Notes: a model not told the origin generated them from the sequence alone. Counted from the stretch's first letter, positions 26,309-35,550 are shown. The stretch is DNA of 64,000 bases from Pseudovibrio japonicus (GCF_014651595.1 NZ_BMXE01000008.1:186001-250000); one strand, 5' to 3'. Translations and numbers: made by a program.

Positions 26309-27055
26309 TTGAAATTCCGAAATGCTGCAGTGCTCGTCGCATTAGCGTTGGTTTTGGCGGGCTGTTCTGGAGGTCAGTGGGGCTGGTATGTGGTCTCACC
26401 GGGCACTGAAACGGGAAGAGTGAATCTCGGCTTCATGATCGCAGGCCTGCAAGAAACGCTCAGCGTTTCGCTCACGGCAATCGTGATTTCCATGGTGGTC
26501 GGTCTCTTTGTTGCTTTGCCGGGTCTTTCCGAGAATAAGTATGGCCGTGCTTTCAACAGAACCTACGTTGAAGTGGTGCGCTCTGTGCCAAGTCTGGTGC
26601 TGATCTTCTGGGTCTACTACGGCCTTCCGGTTGTTGCGAGCATCTCAATTGATGTGTTTTGGGCTGGTGTTCTGGCACTCGCCTTGTCAGACAGCGCCTT
26701 TCAGGCTGAGATATTCAGGGCAGGTATTCAGTCGGTAGATAAAGGGCAGGTCGAAGCAGGCCGCTCGCTTGGGCTGAGCTACTTCCAGCGCCTACGCTTT
26801 ATCATCCTCCCGCAAGCTATCCGGCGCATGCTGCCACCATTGGGAAACCAGCTGGTTTACATGCTGAAGATGTCCAGTTTGGTCTCCGTGATCGGCCTGC
26901 AGGATCTGACCAGACGCGCCAACGAGTTGGTCGTGACGGAATACCGACCACTGGAGATCTACAGCGTTCTTGTGCTGGAATACCTGGTGCTGATCCTGAT
27001 CGTGTCTCAAGGGGTCCGCTGGCTGGAGCGCCGCTATAAGGCAGAACGCATCTAG
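26309..27055 (+). CDS. amino-acid ABC transporter permease with lipobox-like N-terminus
   Basis: A permease of the HisM/GlnP family, 248 residues from the TTG at 26309, which has GGAAGG eight bases upstream; an ATG at 26246 without such a site would add 21 residues. The core has four or five membrane helices, RSVPSLVLIFWVYYG and the EAA loop EAGRSLGLSYFQRLRFIILPQA. The N-terminus is odd: after a hydrophobic stretch it reads VLAGCSGG, a perfect lipoprotein signal-peptidase II site (residues ~12-19), before a region (GLQETLSVSLTAIVISM) that starts the normal permease. It may be just the first membrane helix. It partners the divergent binding protein. Confidence 0.85.
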   Translation: MKFRNAAVLVALALVLAGCSGGQWGWYVVSPGTETGRVNLGFMIAGLQETLSVSLTAIVISMVVGLFVALPGLSENKYGRAFNRTYVEVVRSVPSLVLIFWVYYGLPVVASISIDVFWAGVLALALSDSAFQAEIFRAGIQSVDKGQVEAGRSLGLSYFQRLRFIILPQAIRRMLPPLGNQLVYMLKMSSLVSVIGLQDLTRRANELVVTEYRPLEIYSVLVLEYLVLILIVSQGVRWLERRYKAERI

Positions 27056-27072
27056 CTGCAAAAGCAGGGGGA

Positions 27073-27531
27073 CTAGCTTTCCTCCGGCGCCCAGTTCGCG
27101 AGCAACGCCTTCAATTCAGGCTCATCAACAGCGTGAACAGCATCGCTCACGGAAAACCACTTCCGTGTGCGTTCCTCTTTCTCGGGCCAGTCATCAAGCA
27201 TCTCGGTCACTTCAAGCGGATAAACTTTGACCTGGCATAAGATTGGATCTTTGGTGACCCGAAGCTTGGGGTAATGGTAGCTACCGGCAGACTGCTTGGA
27301 AAGCTCGCCTTGAATCCCGGCTTCTTCATAGGCTTCCTGTTCCGCAGCTTGCGCACCACTGAGATCCTTCATGGGCCAGCCTTTTGGCAGAACCCAGCGT
27401 TTGGTCTCTCGGGAGGTTATAAGAAGGATTTGCAGCTTGCCTTTTTTCTTCTTTTTGAAAGGCAGCGCGGCAAACTGGCGTTTTGGTTCTGACCAGGTTT
27501 GCGCCTCTGTCTTTCTTGCAGCGCTCTTCAT
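27073..27531 (-). CDS. NUDIX hydrolase
   Basis: A 152-residue NUDIX protein. The 23-residue signature appears as GAQAAEQEAYEEAGIQGEL (approximately GX5EX7REUXEEXGU with AEQEAYEEAG in place of the REXXEE core: E-A-Y-E-E-A-G retains the metal-binding glutamates). WVLPKGWPMKD precedes it. A Lys-rich stretch (FKKKKKGK) lies just before the first strand. Start 27531 has AAGGAAG seven bases upstream; the longer frame to 27645 is unlikely. This is the diphosphoinositol-polyphosphate-phosphohydrolase-like bacterial group; substrate unknown. It converges on the permease gene with a gap of 17 bp. Confidence 0.87.
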   Translation of the reverse strand: MKSAARKTEAQTWSEPKRQFAALPFKKKKKGKLQILLITSRETKRWVLPKGWPMKDLSGAQAAEQEAYEEAGIQGELSKQSAGSYHYPKLRVTKDPILCQVKVYPLEVTEMLDDWPEKEERTRKWFSVSDAVHAVDEPELKALLANWAPEES

Positions 27532-27899
27532 GGGTATCTTCCTTGCAGTGAGAAGGCCGTATTCCATTCTTGTTTGAAGCTGTCTTTGGCCCTGTACAGA
27601 TCTTCCCTTGGTGATGGTGGAGGTTGGATCTGCCCCTCTGATCAATTGTACTACTTATTCTTGTCAGTGCTATTGCAAAATATCGCTATTCAAACAGCCC
27701 TTTGAGCCAAATCCCTCTCGAATTCCTCCTATTTAGGATATTTATCTCGAATTTTCCAAATAATACTTTTTGCCTAGACTTCAGAGCAAGACTGTTGCTA
27801 AAAATACTTTAAACTTGAAATATTAAAATTGAGTTCGTGGCTGGGTGCTCATTGAGAGTAAGCCAAACGCGATAAAAGAACATAACAGGGAGCCTGATA

Positions 27900-29132
27900 G
27901 TGGCACTGGATACAGTCAGCGTTGAACAACGGGATGAAGCTGATCAGCTTGCACATCTGCGGCAGCTCTTCTCAATTCCCGACGGGATTATCTATCTGGA
28001 CGGAAATTCGCTGGGCGCTCTACCAAAAAATGTGTCTGCGGTTCTGACCAACGCGGTTGAAGAGCAATGGGGCAAGAGCCTCATAAAAGGCTGGAACTGC
28101 CACAACTGGATTGATCTGCCAAGCAAGATTGGAAACCGGATAGCAAAACTGGTTGGTGCAGATGAAGGAACGTTGATCTGCGCTGACAGCACGTCCCTGA
28201 ATGTATTCAAAGTGCTTGCCACGGCCATCAAGCTTCGGCCAGAACGGCGGGTTATTCTCTCTGACACTGGCAATTTCCCGACTGATCTTTACATGGCTCA
28301 GGGCCTCAAGGAGCTGACAGGCGGTGATATTGAGCTGCGTCTGGTCGCCCCTGAAGAGGTGGAAGCCGCACTGGATGAAACCGTTGCGGTGATGATGCTG
28401 ACGGAAGTGGATTACCGGACAGGCCGCAAACACGACTTGAAGGTGCTGACTGAAAAAGCCCATGCTGTTGGAGCGCTGGCTATGTGGGACCTGTGCCACT
28501 CTGCCGGTGCATTCCCTGTCCATCTAAAGGACGCCAAAGCGGACTTTGCTGTTGGCTGCTCCTACAAATACCTCAATGGTGGCCCGGGTGCGCCAGCATT
28601 TGTCTACGTGGCGCCACAGCACCAAGGTACCTCGGGTAACCCGCTGACTGGTTGGATGGGGCACGACGCACCGTTTGCCTTTGATCTTGGATATACGCCC
28701 TCTGCAAAAACCGACCAGATGCGTGTTGGCACACCCCAAGTGCTCGCCATGACGGCTCTGGATGCGTCTTTGGATGTGTTCGATAAAACCAATCTGGAAG
28801 CATTGCAGGCCAAGTCGATCGGACTGAGCGAACTGTTCATTTCCGAGGTAAAGCGCCGTTGTCCAAATCTGGCACTCGCCTCACCAACCGATCCGATGAA
28901 ACGCGGCTCGCAGGTTTCCTTCCGGCACGAGCAGGGCTACGCCGTCATGCAGGCGCTAATCGACTGCGGCGTGATCGGTGACTTCCGTGCGCCAGATATC
29001 ATTCGCTTCGGGTTCGCTCCACTTTACCTTTCCTATGCGCAGGTTCTTAAAGCCGCTGAGATTCTTGAGGAAATTATTGCAGGTGATCTCTGGGACAAGC
29101 CGGAATACCACCAGAAAAGCAAGGTGACATAG
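27900..29132 (+). CDS. kynU: kynureninase
   Basis: Kynureninase cleaves kynurenine to anthranilate and alanine with pyridoxal phosphate. The 410-residue product has the family length. Motifs: YLDGNSLGALP (~30), GWNCHNWIDLP (~62), CADSTSLNVFK (~95), the SDTGNFPTDLY region, MWDLCHSAGAFP (~196) and the PLP lysine in GCSYKYLNGGPG (~225). The GTG at 27900 has AGGGAG seven bases upstream. It precedes kynA by two bases; together they turn tryptophan into anthranilate, but the kynurenine formamidase (kynB) is not present next to them. Confidence 0.96.
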   Translation: MALDTVSVEQRDEADQLAHLRQLFSIPDGIIYLDGNSLGALPKNVSAVLTNAVEEQWGKSLIKGWNCHNWIDLPSKIGNRIAKLVGADEGTLICADSTSLNVFKVLATAIKLRPERRVILSDTGNFPTDLYMAQGLKELTGGDIELRLVAPEEVEAALDETVAVMMLTEVDYRTGRKHDLKVLTEKAHAVGALAMWDLCHSAGAFPVHLKDAKADFAVGCSYKYLNGGPGAPAFVYVAPQHQGTSGNPLTGWMGHDAPFAFDLGYTPSAKTDQMRVGTPQVLAMTALDASLDVFDKTNLEALQAKSIGLSELFISEVKRRCPNLALASPTDPMKRGSQVSFRHEQGYAVMQALIDCGVIGDFRAPDIIRFGFAPLYLSYAQVLKAAEILEEIIAGDLWDKPEYHQKSKVT

Positions 29133-29134
29133 AT

Positions 29135-29977
29135 ATGGCTGATAGCACGAATACGGAATTGGAGCACCACGGGGCGGAACTCTCCTTCAAAGAAGATATG
29201 TCCTATGGTGATTATCTCCGCCTCACAGATATCCTCGGCGCGCAAGCGCCGTTGACAGAGGCACACGATGAGCTTTTGTTCATAATCCAGCATCAGACGG
29301 CAGAACTTTGGATGAAGCTGGCGATCAGAGAAATGTCCGAGGCCTGCACCGCTCTGGCACAGGACGAGTTTGCGCAGGTCTCCAAACTTATGGCTCGCGT
29401 CAATAAGATCTTTGCTCAGCTCAATGGAGCCTGGGATATCCTGCGCACCATGACGCCGAGTGATTACACGACCTTCCGCGATAGCCTGGGCAAGTCCTCG
29501 GGGTTCCAAAGCTACCAGTACCGCGCCATTGAGTTTGTCGTCGGTAACAAGAACCCGGCCTTGATGAAACCACACGAGCACATGCCAGAGGTTTCCCAGT
29601 GGCTCCACCAGATCTACGAGGCTCCGGGCATCTATGATCAGATGGTCCGCGCCTTGGCACGCGCTGGCTTCGAAATCTCCGTAGATGTGCTCAATCGGGA
29701 CGTTACGAAACCTTACACAACCGATGCGTCAGTTCAGAAGGCTTGGGAAATAATATATCGCAATCCGCGCGATAATTGGCATTTCTATGATCTTGCAGAG
29801 AAGCTAATAGACTTTGAGGACTTCTTCCGGCGCTGGCGATTCAATCATCTCACAACCGTAGAGCGCATTATTGGAAACAAAATGGGGACCGGAGGCACCT
29901 CTGGAGCGCCGTATCTGAAAAAAATGTTGGATACTGTGCTGTTTCCAGAACTTTGGCAGGTGCGTAGCGATTTGTAA
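29135..29977 (+). CDS. kynA: tryptophan 2,3-dioxygenase
   Basis: A 280-residue heme enzyme that opens tryptophan to N-formylkynurenine. Motifs include SYGDYLRLTDIL (~25), FIIQHQTAELWMK with the distal-side His (~50), SSGFQSYQYRAIEF (~115), and the C-terminal RWRFNHLTTVERIIGNKMGTGGTSG loop segment with the proximal His. Length matches bacterial TDO. Starts two bases after the kynU stop. The order kynU-kynA differs from the common kynA-kynB-kynU, and a separate formamidase would be needed. Confidence 0.96.
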   Translation: MADSTNTELEHHGAELSFKEDMSYGDYLRLTDILGAQAPLTEAHDELLFIIQHQTAELWMKLAIREMSEACTALAQDEFAQVSKLMARVNKIFAQLNGAWDILRTMTPSDYTTFRDSLGKSSGFQSYQYRAIEFVVGNKNPALMKPHEHMPEVSQWLHQIYEAPGIYDQMVRALARAGFEISVDVLNRDVTKPYTTDASVQKAWEIIYRNPRDNWHFYDLAEKLIDFEDFFRRWRFNHLTTVERIIGNKMGTGGTSGAPYLKKMLDTVLFPELWQVRSDL

Positions 29978-30295
29978 GATTGCTGCAAAAATGACCTGAT
30001 TTGCGAAATTAATTTATTCCAAGATTCACTCGAACTTTGCATCTAAGTGGAAATATCTATATATATCAGGCAATATATGCGCAGTCGAAGCTATTTTCAT
30101 GCAACTTATGGGAAGTTTGCTTGGGAAGGGAATCTGGAAAATTTCACTCAATTTGTCCGGATAGAACCACAATAATCGAGTGATTAGGCTACAAAAACCG
30201 CGGAATCCTGCCTTGAAATAATATGCTGCTAGAGGCATTAGGTAGGAGCTTGACAACAATAAAACGCCAGTTCTTTGTAGTCTGGGGGGATAATA
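29978..30295. other. 318-bp AT-rich intergenic region upstream of the liv operon
   Basis: No ORF. It is clearly richer in A+T than the flanking genes and probably carries the promoter of the branched-chain-type transporter; no operator was recognised. Confidence 0.5.
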
Positions 30296-31069
30296 ATGCT
30301 GGAAATCGAACAGCTGTCGAAGCAGTTCGGCGGGTTTAGAGCCGTCAGTAATTGCTCATTTTCGGTTCAAAAGGGCACAATCACAGGTTTAGTCGGTCCA
30401 AATGGAGCTGGCAAAACCACAACGTTCAATCTTATTGCAGGTGCCTTGCAGCCAACTGCTGGGAAAATTCGTTTTTTGGGAGAAGACGTAACCGGCCTCA
30501 GCTCTGATCAGCTGTTTCACAAGGGCTTGGTGCGCACTTTCCAGATCCCGCATGAATTTCACCACCTGTCTGCTCTTGAAAACCTGATGTTGGTTCCGCC
30601 CTCTCAAAAGGGCGAGAGTCTATTCCAGAACTGGCTCAGCTATGGCAGCGTGAAAAAGCAAGAAGAGGAAGTGCGCCAGAAGGCTCTGGAGACACTCAAG
30701 TTTCTGGAACTGACGCACCTCACGAATGAGCGCGCAGGCAATCTGTCAGGCGGACAGAAGAAGCTCCTTGAGCTTGGCCGCACCATGATGACTGACGCGA
30801 AGCTTGTGCTGCTCGATGAGCCCGCTGCCGGCGTCAACCGCACCTTGCTGCGCCGTTTGGAAGACAAGATCGAGATCCTCAATCAGGAACGTGGCTACAC
30901 CTTCATCCTGATCGAGCACGACATGGAGATGATCGAGAAGCTTTGCGATCCGGTCATCTGTATGGCGGAAGGCTCGGTTCTGATCGAAGGCGATTTCCAG
31001 ACTGTCCGTTCCGATGCGCGCGTGCTTGAAGCCTACCTGGGTGAAACTGTGGGGGAGGCAGCACTCTGA
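30296..31069 (+). CDS. livG: branched-chain amino-acid-type ABC transporter ATPase (LivG)
   Basis: A 257-residue ABC ATPase. Walker A GPNGAGKTT at ~34-42, the Q loop, signature NLSGGQKKLLELG near 151, Walker B KLVLLDEPAAGVN near 173 and the H loop in FILIEHDMEMI near 205. The AGVN after Walker B and the LSGGQKK signature are LivG hallmarks. GGGGGA precedes the start. It is the first gene of the GFHM-binding-protein operon and shares one base with livF. Substrate cannot be told from the sequence; leucine/isoleucine/valine or an aromatic acid (given kynU-kynA upstream) are both possible. Confidence 0.93.
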   Translation: MLEIEQLSKQFGGFRAVSNCSFSVQKGTITGLVGPNGAGKTTTFNLIAGALQPTAGKIRFLGEDVTGLSSDQLFHKGLVRTFQIPHEFHHLSALENLMLVPPSQKGESLFQNWLSYGSVKKQEEEVRQKALETLKFLELTHLTNERAGNLSGGQKKLLELGRTMMTDAKLVLLDEPAAGVNRTLLRRLEDKIEILNQERGYTFILIEHDMEMIEKLCDPVICMAEGSVLIEGDFQTVRSDARVLEAYLGETVGEAAL

Positions 31070-31839
31070 TGACGTCTCAAGCAATTGCAGAGCAACCAAT
31101 GCCCAAGAAAACCGAGCCGCAAAAGTACTCCGGTAAACCAATCCTCACCATGACAGGCGTTCGTGGTGGCTATGGCGACGCAGATATCCTGCAAGGCGTT
31201 GATATGCAGGTGACCGAGCAGGAAATCGTGGTGATTGTCGGCCCGAACGGGGCAGGCAAATCAACGGCTATGAAAGCGATCTTTGGTCTGTTGAAAGTGC
31301 GAGGCGGTTCCATCGTTGTCAACGGAACTGATATCGCTGGCTGGAAGCCGAACCGCATCGTGCAGCACGGCGTTTGCTACGTGCCGCAGGTCAACAACAT
31401 CTTTCGTGAGATGACCATTCACGAGAACCTCGAAATGGGTGCCTTCCTCAGGAAAGGTGACATTTCTGAAAGCCTGGAAAGGGTCTACACCCTGTTCCCT
31501 GATCTCAAAGAGCGCCGCAATGCGCTGGCAGGCAACCTGTCCGGCGGTCAGCGCCAGATGGTTGCCATGGGCCGAGCGCTGATGCTCAACCCCTCTTTGC
31601 TTCTGTTGGACGAGCCAACCGCTGGTCTTTCTCCAAAATACATGGAGCAGATTTTTGAGATCACCCGCAACCTGCGTGATGCAGGTCTTTCGATCTTGCT
31701 CGTAGAGCAGCATGCCAAGCAAGCGCTGGCATTTGCTGACAAAGGCTATGTGCTTGCCGCTGGTAGCAACCGGCACGAAGGCACGGGTCAGGAGCTGCTG
31801 GCAGATCGTGAAGTCGCTGAAATGTTCCTCGGTGGGTAA
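31069..31839 (+). CDS. livF: branched-chain amino-acid-type ABC transporter ATPase (LivF)
   Basis: A 256-residue ABC ATPase with an extra 22-residue N-terminal extension compared with LivF. Walker A GPNGAGKST (~57), VPQVNNIFREMTIHENLEMG after the Q loop, signature NLSGGQRQMVAMG (~150), Walker B LLLLDEPTAGLSP (~175) and H loop LVEQHAKQAL (~210). These match LivF closely. The ATG overlaps the livG stop by one base (TGATG), indicating coupling. Confidence 0.93.
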   Translation: MTSQAIAEQPMPKKTEPQKYSGKPILTMTGVRGGYGDADILQGVDMQVTEQEIVVIVGPNGAGKSTAMKAIFGLLKVRGGSIVVNGTDIAGWKPNRIVQHGVCYVPQVNNIFREMTIHENLEMGAFLRKGDISESLERVYTLFPDLKERRNALAGNLSGGQRQMVAMGRALMLNPSLLLLDEPTAGLSPKYMEQIFEITRNLRDAGLSILLVEQHAKQALAFADKGYVLAAGSNRHEGTGQELLADREVAEMFLGG

Positions 31840-31853
31840 TAAGGGAAACTCCA

Positions 31854-32726
31854 ATGCCATTCATGGAATTCGTCAATTTTTACCTCATGCCGGGGATTGT
31901 GCTGGGCTCGATCTACGCTCTGGGCGCAGTCGGTATTACGCTGGTTTTCGGCATTTTGAGATTTGCGCATCTGGCGCACGGTGACCTCGCAACCCTCGGC
32001 GCATTTGCTGCACTGGGCGTGGTGACCATATTTGGAGTAAGCCCCTGGGTCGCGCTCCCTGCTGCAATGGTTTTCTGCGCCTTCATGGCAATCGGCATCG
32101 ACAAACTGTTTTACGATTACCTTTCAGAGCGCCCGAAGATTATCGTGGTGATGTCTTCTCTGGGTATCGCTCTGATGCTGCGCGCTATCGTACAGGTGGT
32201 CTGGGGTGTTGATACAGAAACCTATACCCGCGGTATCGTCCGGCCAGACGATTACTGGGGTATCCGTATCCGTGACCGCGAGATCTACACCATCATCGCC
32301 ATGTTCGTGATTGTTGGTGTGCTCTGGGCCTTCCTGCAGAAAACCAAATGGGGCAAGGCCATGCGCGCCATGTCCGACAACCCGGATCTTGCATTGCTGT
32401 CCGGCGTCGACAACCGCAAAATTACAATGCTGACCTGGGGTATTGTCGGCATGCTGTGTGCAGCCTCCGGCTTCTTCCTCGGCATCAACACAGAGCTAAA
32501 ACCGCTCATGGGCTGGACAATGCTTCTGCCAATGTTCGCAGCGGCAATTCTTGGTGGTGTCGGTCGTGTGGAAGGTGCCGTGATCGGCGGCCTGATCGTC
32601 GGTATTGCGGAAGAAACGTCTGTTCTGTTTATCCCGGGAGAGTACAAAGCCGCGATGGCGTTTGCGATCCTCCTGCTCATCCTTCTTGTGCGGCCAACTG
32701 GCTTGCTCAAGGGTAAAGTTCTGTAG
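31854..32726 (+). CDS. livH: branched-chain amino-acid-type ABC transporter permease (LivH)
   Basis: A 290-residue permease with about eight membrane segments. LMPGIVLGSIYALGAVGITLVFGILRFAHLAHGDLATLG (residues ~8-45) is the conserved LivH opening; the C-terminal ILGGVGRVEGAVIGGLIVGIAEE (~230-250) is the EAA-equivalent region. A weak GGGAAAC lies upstream of the ATG. It lies 15 bp after livF. Confidence 0.93.
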   Translation: MPFMEFVNFYLMPGIVLGSIYALGAVGITLVFGILRFAHLAHGDLATLGAFAALGVVTIFGVSPWVALPAAMVFCAFMAIGIDKLFYDYLSERPKIIVVMSSLGIALMLRAIVQVVWGVDTETYTRGIVRPDDYWGIRIRDREIYTIIAMFVIVGVLWAFLQKTKWGKAMRAMSDNPDLALLSGVDNRKITMLTWGIVGMLCAASGFFLGINTELKPLMGWTMLLPMFAAAILGGVGRVEGAVIGGLIVGIAEETSVLFIPGEYKAAMAFAILLLILLVRPTGLLKGKVL

Positions 32727-32738
32727 GAGGGGAAAATC

Positions 32739-33719
32739 ATGGAACTCATCGGTCTGCTAAACTATGCGGTGTTCATGGCGATCTTTATCGGCATTTACTC
32801 CCTTCTTGCACTCGGTCTTAACATCCAGTGGGGCTTTTCCGGTCTCTTCAACGCAGGTATCGCGGGCTTCTTCGCCGTTGGTGCGTACACATCCGCGCTG
32901 CTGACAGCACCAGAATCCAGTGTTCACCTTGGCGGCTTCCAGCTGCCGGTGGTTGCTGGCTGGATCGGTGCTATGATCGCCGCCGGTCTGATTGCATGGC
33001 CCATCGGCAAGGTGTGCCTGCGCTTCCGCTCCGACTATTTGGCAATCGCCACAATCGGTGTTGCGGAGATCATCCGTCTGGTCGTGAAGTCTGAAGGCTG
33101 GATGACAGGTGGTGCTCGTGGCGTGAACAAGATCCCGCGCCCCTTCGGTGACCTGACCTACCTGTATTCCCAGCTCGCCTATCTGGCGCTGGTAGTAGCG
33201 ATCGTCTTCGTCGTCTACCTGGCTATTGAGCGCCAGATCTCAGCACCGTGGGGCCGCATGATGCGCGGCATCCGTGACAACGAAGATGCTGCAACGGCTA
33301 TGGGTAAGGACATCAAGGCCCGCCGTCTTGAGGCATTTATCTTCGGTGCTGCTGTCATGGGGCTGGGAGGAGCGCTGTTTGCACACTTCAACCGCTCTAT
33401 CACTCCAGAAGCGATTGACCCGATGATCGCAACCTTCCTGATCTGGATCATGTTGATCCTAGGCGGGTCAGGGAACAACCGTGGTGCGCTCCTCGGTGTT
33501 GCAGTTGTCTGGATCATTTGGTCTGCATCTGAGTTTGTAACTGATCAGCTACCAACCGAATACGCCATTAAAGCCAAGTACATGCGCGTGTTTATCATTG
33601 GCTTGCTTCTGCAGTTGGTCCTTCGGTTCAGACCGGAAGGGATCCTGCCGGAACCTCAGGGAACCGCAGACAGACCAGAAGTCAAAACACTTCAAAACCA
33701 AGAAAGTGCAGCGAAGTAA
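32739..33719 (+). CDS. livM: branched-chain amino-acid-type ABC transporter permease (LivM)
   Basis: A 326-residue permease. LGLNIQWGFSGLFNAGIAGFFAVGAYTSA (~28-56) and the later EAFIFGAAVMGLGGALFAHF (~190-215) are typical of LivM. About nine membrane segments. Twelve bases after livH; AGGAGGGG precedes the ATG. Together the two permeases and ATPases make a complete membrane machine. Confidence 0.92.
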   Translation: MELIGLLNYAVFMAIFIGIYSLLALGLNIQWGFSGLFNAGIAGFFAVGAYTSALLTAPESSVHLGGFQLPVVAGWIGAMIAAGLIAWPIGKVCLRFRSDYLAIATIGVAEIIRLVVKSEGWMTGGARGVNKIPRPFGDLTYLYSQLAYLALVVAIVFVVYLAIERQISAPWGRMMRGIRDNEDAATAMGKDIKARRLEAFIFGAAVMGLGGALFAHFNRSITPEAIDPMIATFLIWIMLILGGSGNNRGALLGVAVVWIIWSASEFVTDQLPTEYAIKAKYMRVFIIGLLLQLVLRFRPEGILPEPQGTADRPEVKTLQNQESAAK

Positions 33720-33800
33720 CGCCAGCACTCATGGAAATTAATTTTAACGCCCTGATCAATCTGCATTCCGTTTAAAACAGGGCTATTTGGAGGTGAACTG

Positions 33801-35000
33801 ATGCTTAAGAAAATCGCATTGGCAGCAGGCTTGTTCAGCGCTACTGCACTTGCATCCAACGCTGTTCAGGCAGAGGTGAAAGTCGGTCTTCTGGGAGGAA
33901 TTTCCGGCCCAATCGCAGCTATGGCTCCACCAATGCTTGATTCAGCACAGCTGGCAATCCAGCAGGTGAACGAACAGGGCGGTATTCTGGGTGGCCAGAC
34001 GCTTGAAGCTGTTGTTGGTGATAGTGCTTGTAATCCGCAGAACGGCGTAGACTCAGCAACCAAGCTGGTTAACATCGAACAGGTTGCAGGTCTTATCGGC
34101 CCGCACTGCTCGGGTGCTGTTCTGGCTGTTGCGAACTCCGTAACCGTTCCAGCGGGCATTACCCTGATCACACCATCTGGTACATCCCCTGAGATCACAG
34201 GTCTGGATGACAAGGGTCAGGTATTCCGTACAGTACCCTCCGATGACTTCCAGGGCCGCTCTCTGGCACGTACGCTGCTAGACCTGGGCACTAAGAAGGT
34301 TGCTGTCGCATACCTGAACAACGATTACGGCAGTGGCTTGGCCAACGCGTTCAAGGTTGAGTTTGAAGCAAACGGCGGTGAACTTGCTGGTTATTCCGCT
34401 CACGAAGAAGGTAAGGCATCTTACCGTTCAAACCTCGCTGAACTGTCCCGTGGTGGTGCTGATACACTCGTCATCTTCGACTACGGCGATGGCACCGGTC
34501 TGACCATCCTGCGTCAGGCGCTGGAAAACGGCTTCTTCACCAATTTCGTTGGCGGCGACGGCATGAAGTCCGACGCGATTATCCGCGAACTCGGTGCTGA
34601 CAACCTCACAACCTTCATCGCCTCTTCTCCGGTCGGCGAGAAATCCAACAGCCTTGAAATCTTCAACGAAGCTTACAAAGCCGTTGGCGGCAACCCGGAT
34701 GCAATCTTCGTATCCAACTCCTACGACGCGGCATTCCTGATGGCACTTGCTCTGGAAAAAGCTGGCGGCGATTCCTCTAAGGTATCTGCTGCCATGTCTG
34801 CTGTGTCCGATGGGCAGGGTGAAGCTGTGCTTCCAGGTGAATGGACAAAGGCAGTTGAGCTGATCGCTGCTGGCAAAGACATCGACTACAAAGGCGCTTC
34901 CGGTGACCTGAACTTCGATAATGCAGGCGACGTTCCTGGCTCTTACGGCCTGTTCAAGGTCGAGGGTGACGCATTCGCTCTGCAGCAGGCTCTGAACTAA
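33801..35000 (+). CDS. branched-chain amino-acid-type periplasmic binding protein
   Basis: A 399-residue LivJ/LivK-like binding protein. The signal peptide MLKKIALAAGLFSATALASNA ends at VQA (residue ~24). The mature part starts EVKVGLLGGISGPIAAM and shows the Venus-flytrap pattern NEQGGILGG, AGLIGPHCSGAVLAV and VAYLNNDYGSG. It follows livM by 81 bp and TTTGGAGG precedes the ATG. The ligand is not known; the C60-C86-like Cys pair (ACNPQ, PHCSG) suggests a disulfide. It closes the operon and is followed by a terminator. Confidence 0.92.
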   Translation: MLKKIALAAGLFSATALASNAVQAEVKVGLLGGISGPIAAMAPPMLDSAQLAIQQVNEQGGILGGQTLEAVVGDSACNPQNGVDSATKLVNIEQVAGLIGPHCSGAVLAVANSVTVPAGITLITPSGTSPEITGLDDKGQVFRTVPSDDFQGRSLARTLLDLGTKKVAVAYLNNDYGSGLANAFKVEFEANGGELAGYSAHEEGKASYRSNLAELSRGGADTLVIFDYGDGTGLTILRQALENGFFTNFVGGDGMKSDAIIRELGADNLTTFIASSPVGEKSNSLEIFNEAYKAVGGNPDAIFVSNSYDAAFLMALALEKAGGDSSKVSAAMSAVSDGQGEAVLPGEWTKAVELIAAGKDIDYKGASGDLNFDNAGDVPGSYGLFKVEGDAFALQQALN

Positions 35001-35021
35001 GTTTCAGCCCCATCAAAAAAG

Positions 35022-35054
35022 AAAAGCCGGCCTCATCAGGGGCCGGCTTTTTTA
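35022..35054 (+). terminator. terminator of the liv-type operon
   Basis: AAAAGCCGGCC / GGCCGGCTTTTTT with loop TCATCAGG; the T-tract lies right after the stem, 22 bp past the stop codon. Confidence 0.9.
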
Positions 35055-35085
35055 TTGTGGTATCGTTGGAGTCAAACCAGAACTG

Positions 35086-35253
35086 TCACTTGGTGAGGAT
35101 GAGCTTTCCGAGTTTTGTGATCGACAATCGGTAGTGATCTTCACGATGGGAGATCGTGATCTCTCTCTCATCTCCAAACAGTGCTTTGCTATCAACAGTG
35201 CGCCTATCTGGCTGATTTACTGAGCTTTCCTGAGTTTTTTCCATATCAGTCAT
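35086..35253 (-). CDS. hemP: hemin uptake protein HemP
   Basis: A 55-residue protein starting MTDMEKTQ. Its C-terminus (EITISHREDHYRLSITKLGKLILTK, residues ~31-55) matches HemP/HmuP, small proteins of hemin-uptake loci that in rhizobia are needed for hmu expression under iron limitation. The start at 35253 has AAAGG eight bases upstream; the frame continues to 35307 without a site. It is divergent from the exb/tonB cluster, and its upstream region holds a TGA-N9-TCA operator-like site. Confidence 0.88.
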   Translation of the reverse strand: MTDMEKTQESSVNQPDRRTVDSKALFGDEREITISHREDHYRLSITKLGKLILTK

Positions 35254-35338
35254 TCGCCTCAGCCTTTCCCCGAATTCGGCTAGAGTGGACAGTCGCGATA
35301 TCCTCAAGAGTTAGGGAGACCCTATCGCGTTTATTTCT

Positions 35339-35353
35339 TGACTTTAATACTCA
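35339..35353. promoter_or_regulatory. candidate RirA operator (IRO box)
   Basis: TGA-CTTTAATAC-TCA exactly fits the TGA-N9-TCA iron-responsive operator described for RirA in Rhizobium. It is 86 bp upstream of the hemP start and 198 bp upstream of the small exported-protein gene that leads into exbB. A one-mismatch copy lies at 35507-35521 (TGA-N9-GCA) and another in the rirA upstream region (39347-39361, TGC-N9-TCA). The pattern is short and could occur by chance; context makes it credible. Confidence 0.5.
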
Positions 35354-35550
35354 TGTTTTACTACAAGTGCAATGCCTGCTCTTCAAATCCTGAAGATCGC
35401 GTCCTTCAGGATCCCGTTCTGGGGCAGGTTTCATATCGGTGCGCAAGCCAACTGTTTGTCTCTCCCCCGCAGTCAGCCAGCCCACGATATCTTTGATATC
35501 TGCGACTGATTTGCATTTGCAATAAGATTTGATTGTTTGGATTGGGGCCT

